From Sinomicrobium pectinilyticum (GTDB lineage Bacteria; Bacteroidota; Bacteroidia; Flavobacteriales; Flavobacteriaceae): DNA of 64,000 nt. Numbering within the stretch: position 1 is the stretch's first letter; every line of letters begins with the position of its first letter. The DNA lies in contig NZ_RJTM01000064.1 in NCBI RefSeq assembly GCF_003725735.1, positions 1-64,000 of the forward strand, given 5' to 3'. Shown one piece after another: positions 45,301-52,613 of the stretch. The position numbers and the translations under genes are program-made. The notes beneath the pieces are model-generated. The model was not told the origin of the DNA. It did no database searches and saw only the letters and a list, made by a program, of their open reading frames with translations.

Positions 45301-45591
45301 ATTATGGTATATGCCTTTGTAGTGCATATGCGCCTCGTTCCCGGTCTGCGGGGGAGGTTTGCGTTCAATTATGCCAGTATCATAGCATACGCCAGTATTA
45401 TGATGACCTATTTCGGTGTGAACTTTTACCTCGTGGGACTTCACAGTTATGCCAGCGGGGACAAAGTGATAACCCCCGATTTCGTGTATTATTCCATAGT
45501 GGTTATCGGGGTACTAGGGGCGGTAAGTTACTGGAGGTACAGAAAATATTATAAGGACAGTAACGGTAAAAAGATATCAGGACAGGCATAG
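42370..45591 (+). CDS. Fused cytochrome c biogenesis protein ResB-CcsA (CcsBA)
   Basis: A 1073-aa system II cytochrome c synthetase that exports haem and attaches it to CxxCH of apocytochromes. Residues 1 to about 460 are ResB/Ccs1: N-terminal membrane helices, a large periplasmic part and another helix near 425-445. Then come a signal-like hydrophobic stretch, a His-rich segment (about 493-503, AHMHEKDHTHT) and a periplasmic region. From about 770 on is CcsA, with the WWD haem motif around WGWDPKETW (residues 965-973) and conserved periplasmic His residues. The fusion is known in epsilonproteobacteria and Bacteroidota. It is monocistronic with its own promoter. Confidence 0.93.
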   Translation: MTDFLKKTLFSTRLMAILFVVFATALAFGTFIESWYSTTTARIWIYNAWWFEAIMVLFVVNFAGNIVRYRLHKREKWAVLLLHISFILIILGAFVTRYISYEGVMPIREGETSNTFLSDKTYLTAYIDGEINGEPMRKSMREALLVSPEGILSRLPWRSDFNGQPFTVSYAGYITGAEEGLIPDENGEEYLQVVEAGGGSRHDHYIKSGEVTSIHNVLFALNKPTQGAININTQDSVYTISTPFEGTFMRMADQFEDSVVKDSVQKLQLRSLYNVAGMQFVFPEPVVKGKYDIIEAKDKANASQDALILDIATNGETKRVKILGGKGMAKAPLTTSIGGLDFHLSFGSIEIELPFSIKLNDFIAEKYPGTENGYASFMSKVTVNDERSFDYDIYMNHILDHKGYRFFQARFDPDEKGTVLSVNHDFYGTWITYIGYFLLYTGLIGILFYGKTRFKSLGQMLKKIKAEKAKVVTAIVLFCSLTAFAQEEQAEATDAHMHEKDHTHTSVLPTQAQIDSVIAATSVSQEHADKFGKLVIQDDGGRMKPVNTFASELLRKISKSDSYNGLDADQVFLSMLQNPAAWYNAEIIYMKKANDSLHRLIGVEEGTKYVRAIDFFDDKGNYKLAPYLQEAYATNVPNQFQKEFKEADQRLALLNRALGGEILKIFPLPDNENNKWISAVDFRTRQYPVQDSLYANFIDKSVSLYLMSLRQAIKTGNYTEADKILEAFEKNQENFGSEVLPSERKVEVEVIYNKVNIFQQLLIWYMTVGLVMFFFIVLRIFYENKFLKTLVLVGKVGIIILFVLHTAGLIARSYISGHAPWSDAYESMIYVAWATMLFGLIFGRKSDLTMASTAFVTSIILFGAHMNWLDPAIANLQPVLNSYWLMIHVSIIVGSYGPFTLGMILGVVALLLIILTNDKNRKKMDLHIKEITVINEMALTVGLIMLTIGNFLGGQWANESWGRYWGWDPKETWALISIMVYAFVVHMRLVPGLRGRFAFNYASIIAYASIMMTYFGVNFYLVGLHSYASGDKVITPDFVYYSIVVIGVLGAVSYWRYRKYYKDSNGKKISGQA

Positions 45592-46163
45592 ACCGGTTAA
45601 TAGCGGTAACTTCAGTATTTTGAATTATTGATTTATTAAGTTGACGGATGTTGTTTGAACAGATTGATAGTCAACTAACGAAAGGGCAATTTCCTTACCT
45701 GCCGGAAAGGCAGGAATGCTTATAAAAAAACTACGGGTCCGTAGACCTCTCAACTGTGGAATAAATACTATAACCGTATAAAACAAACTTTCCCGCCCCG
45801 GTTTCACCGGTAATAATGGTAAGTCCCTATCAAAACGAACCCTGAGGTCGTCGATGAGCGCTCGTAGAAGCACAACGGTTTTCGTCCTGGATTCTCAGGA
45901 AACTATCCGCACATACGTCGCTAATCAGCTCAAAACTAAAAAAATATATAATTAAAAATCGCAAACTGCAAGGTTTGTGCAGGGAATAATAGTAACTTTA
46001 CGAGTACTTACCCCCGGATTTTGGATTTGAACTATTGTAAATCATACCCAAAACAACCATTTACACCCCATACTACCCCACATTATATTCAGGATTTGAA
46101 CAGTTTTGTAACGATCAGAACTGCTTTGAATTATAATCATTCATTAACTAAAACCTTTTAATT
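45592..46163. other. Intergenic region: recN remnant, hairpins and direct repeats before the peptide gene
   Basis: This 572-bp gap holds, in order: a hairpin CCTGCC/GGCAGG near 45700, the recN fragment (45787-45861), a CAAAACTAAAAAAA motif at 45931-45944, and a near-consensus -7 element TAACTTTA (45993-46000). Two copies of GGATTTGAAC follow, at 46023-46032 and 46092-46101, 69 bp apart. Both are followed by a TTGTAA-containing stretch. The direct repeats may be regulator sites for the peptide gene. Confidence 0.5.
45787..45861 (-). pseudogene. Decayed duplicate of the recN 5' end
   Basis: Read on the minus strand, these 75 bases match recN bases 29383-29458 with two substitutions and one missing base (73 of 76 columns identical). 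They cover the ALIDDLRVRFDRG...GETGAGKS region including part of Walker A. The lost base shifts the frame. Weaker similarity continues on both sides: AAAACC[G/A]TTGTG upstream after a 23-bp deletion, and about 10 more bases downstream. The rest of recN is absent. It cannot make a working protein. Confidence 0.85.
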
Positions 46164-46403
46164 ATGAAAACTTTAGAAAGTTATGGTGTTCAGGAGATGA
46201 ACGTTGCTGAATTATGTGAAACAGACGGGGGGATCACATTCGATCAAGCTTATCACGACTTCCAGCAAGGTGGAGCACACCTGGGCTTGGGTGCCGCAAT
46301 GCTCGTTTCGGGAGCCTGGGCTGGTATTGCATTGACACCCGCACTTATCTTTAATTCTTTGGGAGTTGGCAGCCTGCTTGGAGGGCTGAACCTTAACCTC
46401 TGA
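46164..46403 (+). CDS. Double-glycine-leader peptide, bacteriocin-like
   Basis: A 79-aa peptide precursor. The leader ends in Gly22-Gly23 and fits the double-glycine consensus: Met -12, Asn -11, Glu -8, Leu -7, Gly -2, Gly -1 (MNVAELCETDGG). The 56-aa core starts ITFDQAYHDFQQGG and turns strongly hydrophobic, with GxxxG-type spacing (GGAHLGLGAAM, GVGSLLGG), as in pore-forming two-peptide (class IIb) bacteriocins. One Cys is in the leader and none in the core. No second peptide, immunity gene or peptidase-containing ABC exporter is nearby; bestrophin and MFS genes follow. It has a long untranslated leader and its own terminator. Toxin, signal or adhesive peptide are all possible. Confidence 0.75.
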   Translation: MKTLESYGVQEMNVAELCETDGGITFDQAYHDFQQGGAHLGLGAAMLVSGAWAGIALTPALIFNSLGVGSLLGGLNLNL

Positions 46404-46528
46404 TTTTAAACAGAGAAACAGGAGTCCTAAGTCCGTAAGGAACAGGGCGCAAATTTAAACGGGTCTATTACTGAAGATCCGGAAGGAAAGTTAAGTTAAT
46501 ATTTTAAGAGCATTGTAAATGCAAGGTC

Positions 46529-46560
46529 AAGGCCGTCTGATGTTACAGGCGGCCTTGTTT
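46529..46560 (+). terminator. Intrinsic terminator after the double-glycine peptide gene
   Basis: AAGGCCGTCTG (46529-46539) pairs with CAGGCGGCCTT (46546-46556, one G-U pair) around a 6-nt loop, followed by GTTTA. It lies 126 bp after the stop codon. Confidence 0.7.
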
Positions 46561-46640
46561 ACGTTCCGTTGATGGTTCTCTACTGTATATCACAATGCGC
46601 ATTTAAAAGCTGTTTTTCCTGGCATCCCCTTAAGTTCCCT

Positions 46641-47555
46641 TTACATCAGGTAAAAACTCTTCTCCGGTTTAATCGTTTCCGGGACATCCGTTTCGTTCAG
46701 CATTTGCCGGAGGTTTATTTCTATAGTCCGGGCAATGGAGGTCACCGGAGTATCCGTTGGCAGATTTTCAAAAGGGTCCTGGAGGTAAATAGCCGTTTTT
46801 TCGATGAGAAAAAAGGCTATGGCCACAGTAATGACCAGAGGAATCTGTATAAAACCGAGATCATCTACCAGTGCAAAAGGCAAAAGAAGGATGAACAGGT
46901 ATAGAATTAGGTGAACGATCAGGCTATAGGTAGCAGGGAACACCGTATTTTTAATACGCTCCGCTTTTCCCATAGAATCACAAAGCCTTTTCAGGGTTTC
47001 GTCAATTTGAACCTGTTGATAGGAATTGACCCATCCTTTCCGGAAGGCCTTTTTAAGGTCTGCCATATGTAATTGCAGCAGGGCATTAGGTATATTGTCC
47101 TGTTTGCCCACCTGTTCCAGTTCTTCTTTAGATAGAAATGGCCTGGCATCCTTCAAAGGCTCCTGTTTGCGGAGCGATCGCCCCAGCGCATAGCACCATG
47201 CCATTTGCCGGTACGTCATTTTCCGTATCAATACGGAAGCTTCCCCGGCATCCTCCCCCTCTATACGTATAAAACCGAGAAGTTGCCTGGTCAGCGTACG
47301 TGAATCGTTGACAATGGCCCCCCAGATAATGCGTGCTTCCCACCATCGGTTATACGATTGCCCCGTACGGAAAGTCAAGATAAGCGAAATGGCCGTACCC
47401 AGAATGGTAGGGATGGCCAGGGGAATAGCAATGCCGCCAACATGGAGAAGTTCGTCGGCAATACCGATAATTACGGATAATAAGGTAACAAAAAGGATCT
47501 CGGAACGCGTTTTCCTGAAGAGAAACTTCAGGGGGATCTTATTGTTCAGTAGCAT
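46641..47555 (-). CDS. Bestrophin family ion channel protein
   Basis: A 304-aa inner-membrane protein of the bestrophin (UPF0187) family; bacterial members form pentameric ion channels, often cation-selective. Four helical membrane regions are visible, with GTAISLILTFRTGQSYNRWWEAR (the RxxxYxRWWEAR motif) near residues 50-75. FEDPF-like YLQDPFENLPTDTPVTSI follows near 255. Length is typical. It is downstream of the MFS gene on the same strand, separated by 396 bp that hold a 21-bp tandem repeat. Confidence 0.9.
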   Translation of the reverse strand: MLLNNKIPLKFLFRKTRSEILFVTLLSVIIGIADELLHVGGIAIPLAIPTILGTAISLILTFRTGQSYNRWWEARIIWGAIVNDSRTLTRQLLGFIRIEGEDAGEASVLIRKMTYRQMAWCYALGRSLRKQEPLKDARPFLSKEELEQVGKQDNIPNALLQLHMADLKKAFRKGWVNSYQQVQIDETLKRLCDSMGKAERIKNTVFPATYSLIVHLILYLFILLLPFALVDDLGFIQIPLVITVAIAFFLIEKTAIYLQDPFENLPTDTPVTSIARTIEINLRQMLNETDVPETIKPEKSFYLM

Positions 47556-47730
47556 AAAATGGGTTTTCTTACAAAGTAAACAGGCTTTAAATTAATCTTT
47601 TTTTGCGGATTATCTGTCGTTAAGCTTTATTTTTCTTACCCAGCCCCCCTTCACCGGAGACAGATACCCATATCTGAAGAAAGAAATACCAGGCTTCGTT
47701 TTCATATCCATGGCCTATATTGCTGTTTTC

Positions 47731-47877
47731 TTAACGGATATTCCGACCCCTGTAAACAATATTCTTGCGTCCGTAAATAATATTCTTGTGTCTGTGAACA
47801 GTATTCGGGTACTCATGAACAATATTTTTGCATCCGTGAACAATATTCCGGTATCTACGGATGATATTTCTATATTT
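47731..47877. repeat. 21-bp tandem repeat, about seven units
   Basis: Five clear units of 21 bp start at 47752, 47773, 47794, 47815 and 47836, flanked by a more diverged unit on each side (47731 and 47857). The core is GT(A/G)AACAATATTCTTGTGTCT, with an AATATT-like centre in nearly every unit. A frame on the plus strand could encode 7-residue repeats (VNNILAS), but the flanks have no coding signals. It lies between the 3' end of the MFS gene and the 5' end of bestrophin. As 21 bp is two helical turns, the AATATT cores face one side of the DNA. Confidence 0.85.
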
Positions 47878-47951
47878 ATACGTGCAGTTTTTCTCTCTGT
47901 TTATTATATAGCCTCACCTTAAAGTCTTAAAATTAAGGTTCCGATATACTT

Positions 47952-49115
47952 TTAATGCGTTGTATTATCGGGTTTACGCAGGATTCCCCTTCCGCTATAG
48001 GAAAGTACGGCGATCATGGCCCCTACAAAAGCGATAAGCAAGAAAGAAGCCCGGAGATTGAGGTGTTCGGCAATAAAACCGATAACGGGGGGACCGAATA
48101 AAAAACCGAAATAGGCAATCGTGGAAACCAGGGCGAGAGATATACCCGGAGGAAAATTCTTGGACCTTCCTGCCATAGAGAAGGAGAGAGGTATGACGGA
48201 AGAAGTACCTGCGCCGACCAGTAAAAACCCGACCGTAGCAAAAATCACGGAAGGAAAGAGCACGGAAAGCAATAGCCCGAAAAATATCAATATGCCACTG
48301 AACTGAAGCAGCATCACCGCACCGAAACGTTGGGTAAAATGGTCCGCTACAAAACGTCCCGTAGCCATGGTGCTCATAAAGGCAATATAGCCCAGGGTGA
48401 CAAGTCCGGCATCTACATTCACAACTTTGTCAAAATAAACTCCGCTCCAGTCAAACATACAGCCTTCGCACATCATCCCGCAAAAAGCTATGGCCCCGAT
48501 GCGTAATAACAGTTTGTCGGGTTTCTTTAATACGAGCCCTTTACTGTCTCCCGTGTTTACATCTTCCGTAAGCATATTGCGGTAGGCAAAGAAGATAATG
48601 AGCAGGCTTACACAGCCTATAGCGAGGAAGTGGAAAAGAGGGTTGATGCTCAGGTCTATCATCCCTGCACCAATGGCCCCGCCGACAAACCCGGCCAGGC
48701 TCCATAAACCGTGGAAAGAAGCCATAATCGTTTTTCCGTAATGAAATTCCACACCTACAGCCTGGGTGTTGACTGAAATATTGATGAGGTTACCTACCAA
48801 TCCGAAGAGAGCAACGGCGCCCAGCAAAGCAATTTTGGTCTCGGCGAGTCCGAGTAACGGCAATACACATCCGTAAAGTATGGCAGAGATAACAGCTACC
48901 TTACGACTGCCGAAACGATGTACCAGCCATCCCGCCAGAGGAAGGGCAGCAAGGGACCCCGCGGGAAGCCCGAGCAGGAGTCCGCCCAGTTCACCTTCCG
49001 TAAGATGTAGCTTGTTCTTTATGTCCGGGATACGGCTGGCCCAGCTGGCAAAGCAAATACCGCTAAGGAAAAAAACTGCACTTACGGCTACTCTTCTTTT
49101 AAGGTTGATGTTCAT
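47952..49115 (-). CDS. MFS transporter (YbjJ-like)
   Basis: A 387-aa inner-membrane carrier of the major facilitator superfamily with 12 predicted helices. The start RRVAVSAVFFLSGICFASWASRIPDIKNKL and the MFS motif GWLVHRFGSRKVA in the loop after TM2 resemble E. coli YbjJ and related fucose-permease-like proteins, whose substrates are unclear. It is monocistronic; upstream is a repeat-like motif at 49121-49152. Its 3' end is followed by the 21-bp tandem repeat. Confidence 0.87.
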   Translation of the reverse strand: MNINLKRRVAVSAVFFLSGICFASWASRIPDIKNKLHLTEGELGGLLLGLPAGSLAALPLAGWLVHRFGSRKVAVISAILYGCVLPLLGLAETKIALLGAVALFGLVGNLINISVNTQAVGVEFHYGKTIMASFHGLWSLAGFVGGAIGAGMIDLSINPLFHFLAIGCVSLLIIFFAYRNMLTEDVNTGDSKGLVLKKPDKLLLRIGAIAFCGMMCEGCMFDWSGVYFDKVVNVDAGLVTLGYIAFMSTMATGRFVADHFTQRFGAVMLLQFSGILIFFGLLLSVLFPSVIFATVGFLLVGAGTSSVIPLSFSMAGRSKNFPPGISLALVSTIAYFGFLFGPPVIGFIAEHLNLRASFLLIAFVGAMIAVLSYSGRGILRKPDNTTH

Positions 49116-49512
49116 GGTTTGTTAGTTTTTTAGTTCTTAGTTGAGGAGTTCAGAATCCTACTCCCGTATCCTTAAAAGGGGTTGTTTTTATGAGAGTTAC
49201 TCTTCCCCCTCGAGAGGATACAGGGATTGCCTTCCCCGAAACTCCGGACCTCCCGGGCTCCTAACTAATCCTCCGCAAAGTTCATAAAAATATTCCCTGT
49301 CTTAAACCCGTATTTTGTTAAAACAAAAAAAACTTAGATGTATTTAAAAAAAAGTATTTAATATTGCAGCATTATGAGCACTTCGAAATTATATTAACAA
49401 GATGACAAAGCCGATCTGGATACAGACCGATATTTTGTCTTGGTAGGCATACTTCTTCGCTTACCCTTTTTTTGTTTTAAATTTTTTGTCAGACCATGTA
49501 ATTTCGGAAACG
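49116..49512. other. Divergent intergenic region, MFS to MATE
   Basis: This roughly 400-bp gap contains a reverse copy of the degenerate intergenic motif (GTTAGTTTTTTAGTTCTTAG, then TTGAGGAGTT, 49121-49150). A second piece lies at 49240-49275 (AACTCCGGACCTCCCGGGCT). Around 49360 is an AT-rich stretch (TTAAAAAAAAGTATTTAATA) likely to be the MATE upstream region. No coding frame is supported. Confidence 0.5.
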
Positions 49513-50922
49513 ATGCGTTCATATTCCAATAATACTTTAGGAAAGTTTTTTAGCAACCTCAAGACCGCCCTTACGGGTAAGGAAACGGATTTTACCAGCG
49601 GAAGCATCCGCAAGGCCATTTTTATGCTGGCCATTCCCATGATCCTCGAGATGATGATGGAATCGGTTTTTGCTTTGGTAGACATTATCTACTTGTCCAG
49701 GGTAAGTGTTAATGCCGTAGCCACCGTGGGGCTCACGGAGTCGGTAATTACCCTTTTATATGCGGTGGCAATAGGTTTGAGTATGGCCGCTACTGCGGTA
49801 ATAGCCCGCAGGGTAGGAGAAAAGAATGTTAAAGGGGCTAAGGAAACTGCCGTACAGGCTATTGTTCTCGGGGTAATAATTTCTATTGTTGTAGGAGTTA
49901 TCGGGGTTTTATATCCCAGAGAAATCCTTACCATGATGGGAGGAGAGGCGGACCTTATTGAAGAAGGTTTCGGATACACACAGATACTGATAGGAGGTAA
50001 TATCACCATATTCCTGCTTTTCCTTATCAATGCCATTTTCCGTGGCGCCGGGGATGCATCTATTGCAATGTGGGCCCTGGCCTTGTCCAACGGACTCAAT
50101 ATTATCCTCGATCCGTTGTTTATATTCGGGTGGGGCCCTGTGCCTGCTTATGGCGTGGAAGGGGCGGCTATAGCTACTACCATAGGAAGGGGAGTAGCGG
50201 TGCTCTTCCAGGTGTGGATATTGTTTTACGGATGGAGCAGGATAAAACTGCAGGTTTCGGACTGGGTACTAAGGGGACAGGTAATGTGGAACCTGGTAAA
50301 AGTATCTTTGGGAGGTATAGGGCAGTTTCTTATCGGTACATCCAGCTGGGTGATACTCATGCGTATTATGTCCGAATTCGGCAGTGAGGTACTTGCCGGC
50401 TATACGATTTCTATCCGGGTAATGATGTTTACCATGATGCCTTCATGGGGGATGAGTAATGCCGCGGCGACACTGGTAGGGCAGAACCTGGGAGCCGGTC
50501 AGCCGGAACGGGCGGAAAAGTCTGTCTGGAAGACCGGGAAGTACAATGCTTTCTTTATGCTAACCGTTTCCCTGATATATCTTCTCTTTGCCAGATATAT
50601 CATAGGTTGGTTCAGTGATGATGCGGATGTTATCAAATACGGGAGCCTCAGTTTACAGGTGGTGGCAGCAGGGTATATTTTTTACGCTTATGGTATGGTA
50701 GTTACCCAGGCTTTCAACGGGGCGGGAGATACCAGAACACCTACCATTATCAATTTCTTCTGTTTCTGGGTTTTTCAGCTGCCTTTTGCCTATCTGGCAG
50801 CTATGGTGTTCCATTGGGGGCCGGTAGGCGTATATCTGGGCATAACGATTGCAGAAACCCTGATTGCCGTTATAGCATTGTTATGGTTTAAAAAAGGAAA
50901 CTGGAAAACGGTAAAAGTATAA
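49513..50922 (+). CDS. MATE family efflux transporter
   Basis: A 469-aa protein from the ATG at 49513 with 12 membrane helices in two similar halves (about 35-250 and 265-469). A TTG at 49486 would add nine residues and cannot be excluded. The halves begin with AIFMLAIPMILEMMMESVFALVDI and VKVSLGGIGQFLIGTSSWVILMR, the usual MATE pattern. Such pumps export drugs or other cations in exchange for Na+ or H+. The substrate is unknown. It stands alone, 199 bp before lpd, which has its own promoter. Confidence 0.9.
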   Translation: MRSYSNNTLGKFFSNLKTALTGKETDFTSGSIRKAIFMLAIPMILEMMMESVFALVDIIYLSRVSVNAVATVGLTESVITLLYAVAIGLSMAATAVIARRVGEKNVKGAKETAVQAIVLGVIISIVVGVIGVLYPREILTMMGGEADLIEEGFGYTQILIGGNITIFLLFLINAIFRGAGDASIAMWALALSNGLNIILDPLFIFGWGPVPAYGVEGAAIATTIGRGVAVLFQVWILFYGWSRIKLQVSDWVLRGQVMWNLVKVSLGGIGQFLIGTSSWVILMRIMSEFGSEVLAGYTISIRVMMFTMMPSWGMSNAAATLVGQNLGAGQPERAEKSVWKTGKYNAFFMLTVSLIYLLFARYIIGWFSDDADVIKYGSLSLQVVAAGYIFYAYGMVVTQAFNGAGDTRTPTIINFFCFWVFQLPFAYLAAMVFHWGPVGVYLGITIAETLIAVIALLWFKKGNWKTVKV

Positions 50923-51073
50923 ATATCATAGGGGGCAATATCCGTAAAGGCAGATACGGCGGATATGTTACCCCGTATGATCTGTGCCCGGCTAATATCT
51001 CACTTCACCGGAGTATCTTGTGACAAAAGAGAGAATACCTGTATTACAGGGACGATGCTTAGCAAAACATTTG

Positions 51074-51081
51074 TATTTTTG
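51074..51081 (+). promoter_or_regulatory. -7 promoter element of lpd
   Basis: TATTTTTG matches TAnnTTTG exactly and ends 40 bp before the ATG at 51122. Confidence 0.5.
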
Positions 51082-51121
51082 TGTTTATTAAGTTTAAAAA
51101 TACATTTTCAAAAAACATATT

Positions 51122-52528
51122 ATGAGTTCATACGATGTAGCCGTTATCGGCTCAGGTCCGGGCGGGTATGTTGCAGCTATCCGCTGCGCACAGCTCGGGA
51201 TGAAAACCGCGATCATTGAAAAATATTCCACCCTTGGGGGAACCTGTCTGAATGTAGGGTGTATTCCTTCCAAGGCACTGCTGGACTCTTCGCATCACTA
51301 TGATGATGCCGTAAGACATTTTGAGGAGCACGGTATCGAAATTCCGGGAGAAGTAAAAGTCAACCTGGAAAAGATGATAAACCGCAAGCAATCTGTGGTG
51401 GACCAGACCTGTTCGGGGGTGAAATTCCTGATGGACAAAAATAAAATTGATGTATATGAAGGAGTGGGAAGTTTTGCAGACAGTACACACATCAATATTA
51501 AAAAGACAGATGGCAGCGAAGAAAAGATAGAAGCCAGGAATACCATTATAGCTACCGGTTCCAAACCTTCTACACTTCCTTTTATAGAAATAGATAAAGA
51601 AAGGGTAATTACTTCCACCGAAGCATTGAAACTGAAAGAAGTGCCCAAACACCTGGTAATTATAGGTGGTGGTGTTATTGGCCTGGAACTCGGGCAAGTA
51701 TATAAACGGCTGGGAGCTGAAGTATCTGTAGTGGAGTTTATGGACAGGATCATCCCGGGAATGGATGGCGCCCTTTCCAAAGAACTCACTAAGGTCCTGA
51801 AAAAACAAGGCTTTAAGTTCTACACCGGTCACAAAGTAAAAGAAGTGACCAGAGATGGAAAGAAAGTAACGGTAAAGGCAGACGACAAAAAAGGTAAGGA
51901 AGTAGTTCTGGAAGGGGACTACTGCCTGGTTTCCGTAGGACGCCGTCCCTATACCGACGGACTGAATGCCGAAGCTGCCGGAGTAAAGCTGAATGAACGG
52001 GGACAGGTTGAAGTGAATGACCACCTGCAGACCAGTACTTCCAATATCTATGCTATTGGTGACGTCATCAAAGGAGCGATGCTTGCCCATAAGGCAGAAG
52101 AAGAAGGTGTGTTTGTAGCGGAAACCCTGGCCGGACAGAAACCGCATATCGATTATAACCTGATCCCCGGCGTTGTGTATACCTGGCCCGAAGTTGCCGC
52201 TGTAGGTAAAACCGAAGAACAGCTTAAAGAAGCCGGAGTAGATTATAAAGTAGGCCAGTTCCCTATGCGTGCATTGGGAAGGTCCAGGGCCAGTATGGAT
52301 ACCGACGGCTTCGTAAAGATACTTGCAGATGCTGCTACGGATGAAGTATTGGGTATACATATGATAGGCGCCCGTATGGCCGACCTTATTGCCGAAGGAG
52401 TAACCGCCATGGAATACAGGGCTAGTGCGGAAGATATTTCCCGTATGAGCCATGCCCATCCCACCTATGCCGAAGCAGTTAAGGAAGCAGCCCTTGCCGC
52501 TACCGATAACAGGGCATTGCACGTGTAG
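51122..52528 (+). CDS. lpd: Dihydrolipoyl dehydrogenase
   Basis: A 468-aa FAD flavoenzyme, the E3 component shared by 2-oxoacid dehydrogenase complexes, which reoxidises dihydrolipoate with NAD+. The FAD motif GSGPGGYVAA is at the N-terminus. The redox disulfide is in GGTCLNVGCIPSK (about residues 40-52). The NAD-binding motif GGGVIGLELGQ is near 190. The C-terminal SHAHPTYAEAVKEA holds the catalytic His-Glu pair. It is monocistronic and ends in a strong terminator. It may serve the fused E1 at 3.9-6.3 kb, among others. Confidence 0.96.
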   Translation: MSSYDVAVIGSGPGGYVAAIRCAQLGMKTAIIEKYSTLGGTCLNVGCIPSKALLDSSHHYDDAVRHFEEHGIEIPGEVKVNLEKMINRKQSVVDQTCSGVKFLMDKNKIDVYEGVGSFADSTHINIKKTDGSEEKIEARNTIIATGSKPSTLPFIEIDKERVITSTEALKLKEVPKHLVIIGGGVIGLELGQVYKRLGAEVSVVEFMDRIIPGMDGALSKELTKVLKKQGFKFYTGHKVKEVTRDGKKVTVKADDKKGKEVVLEGDYCLVSVGRRPYTDGLNAEAAGVKLNERGQVEVNDHLQTSTSNIYAIGDVIKGAMLAHKAEEEGVFVAETLAGQKPHIDYNLIPGVVYTWPEVAAVGKTEEQLKEAGVDYKVGQFPMRALGRSRASMDTDGFVKILADAATDEVLGIHMIGARMADLIAEGVTAMEYRASAEDISRMSHAHPTYAEAVKEAALAATDNRALHV

Positions 52529-52543
52529 TACAAAGGATACTGT

Positions 52544-52593
52544 TATAAAAAGCGAAGACCCCGAAACTAATTTCGGGGTCTTCGCTTTTTATA
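52544..52593. terminator. Strong bidirectional terminator between lpd and a membrane protein gene
   Basis: A perfect 23-bp stem (52544-52566 with 52571-52593, loop CTAA) has a GC-rich centre (GCGAAGACCCCGAAA) and A- and T-runs on the outer ends. It can stop transcripts from both convergent genes. Confidence 0.93.
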
Positions 52594-52613
52594 GCTATAG
52601 ATTTCAGTACCGG

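Noticed and set aside
45625-45873. An 82-codon frame with RecN-like start
   Set aside because: It covers the decayed recN fragment; the one-base deletion shifts the frame within Walker A, so the product is not functional.
47731-47877. Possible CRISPR array
   Set aside because: Units are contiguous 21-bp tandem copies without unique spacers, and no cas gene is nearby.
47710-47922. A 70-codon frame with 7-residue repeats (VNNILAS)
   Set aside because: The frame follows from a 21-bp tandem repeat whose length is a multiple of three; flanks show no coding or ribosome-binding signals.
51152-52522. A 456-codon open frame opposite lpd
   Set aside because: Antisense to a conserved dihydrolipoyl dehydrogenase gene; its composition (many Tyr, Phe, His) is typical of a shadow frame.
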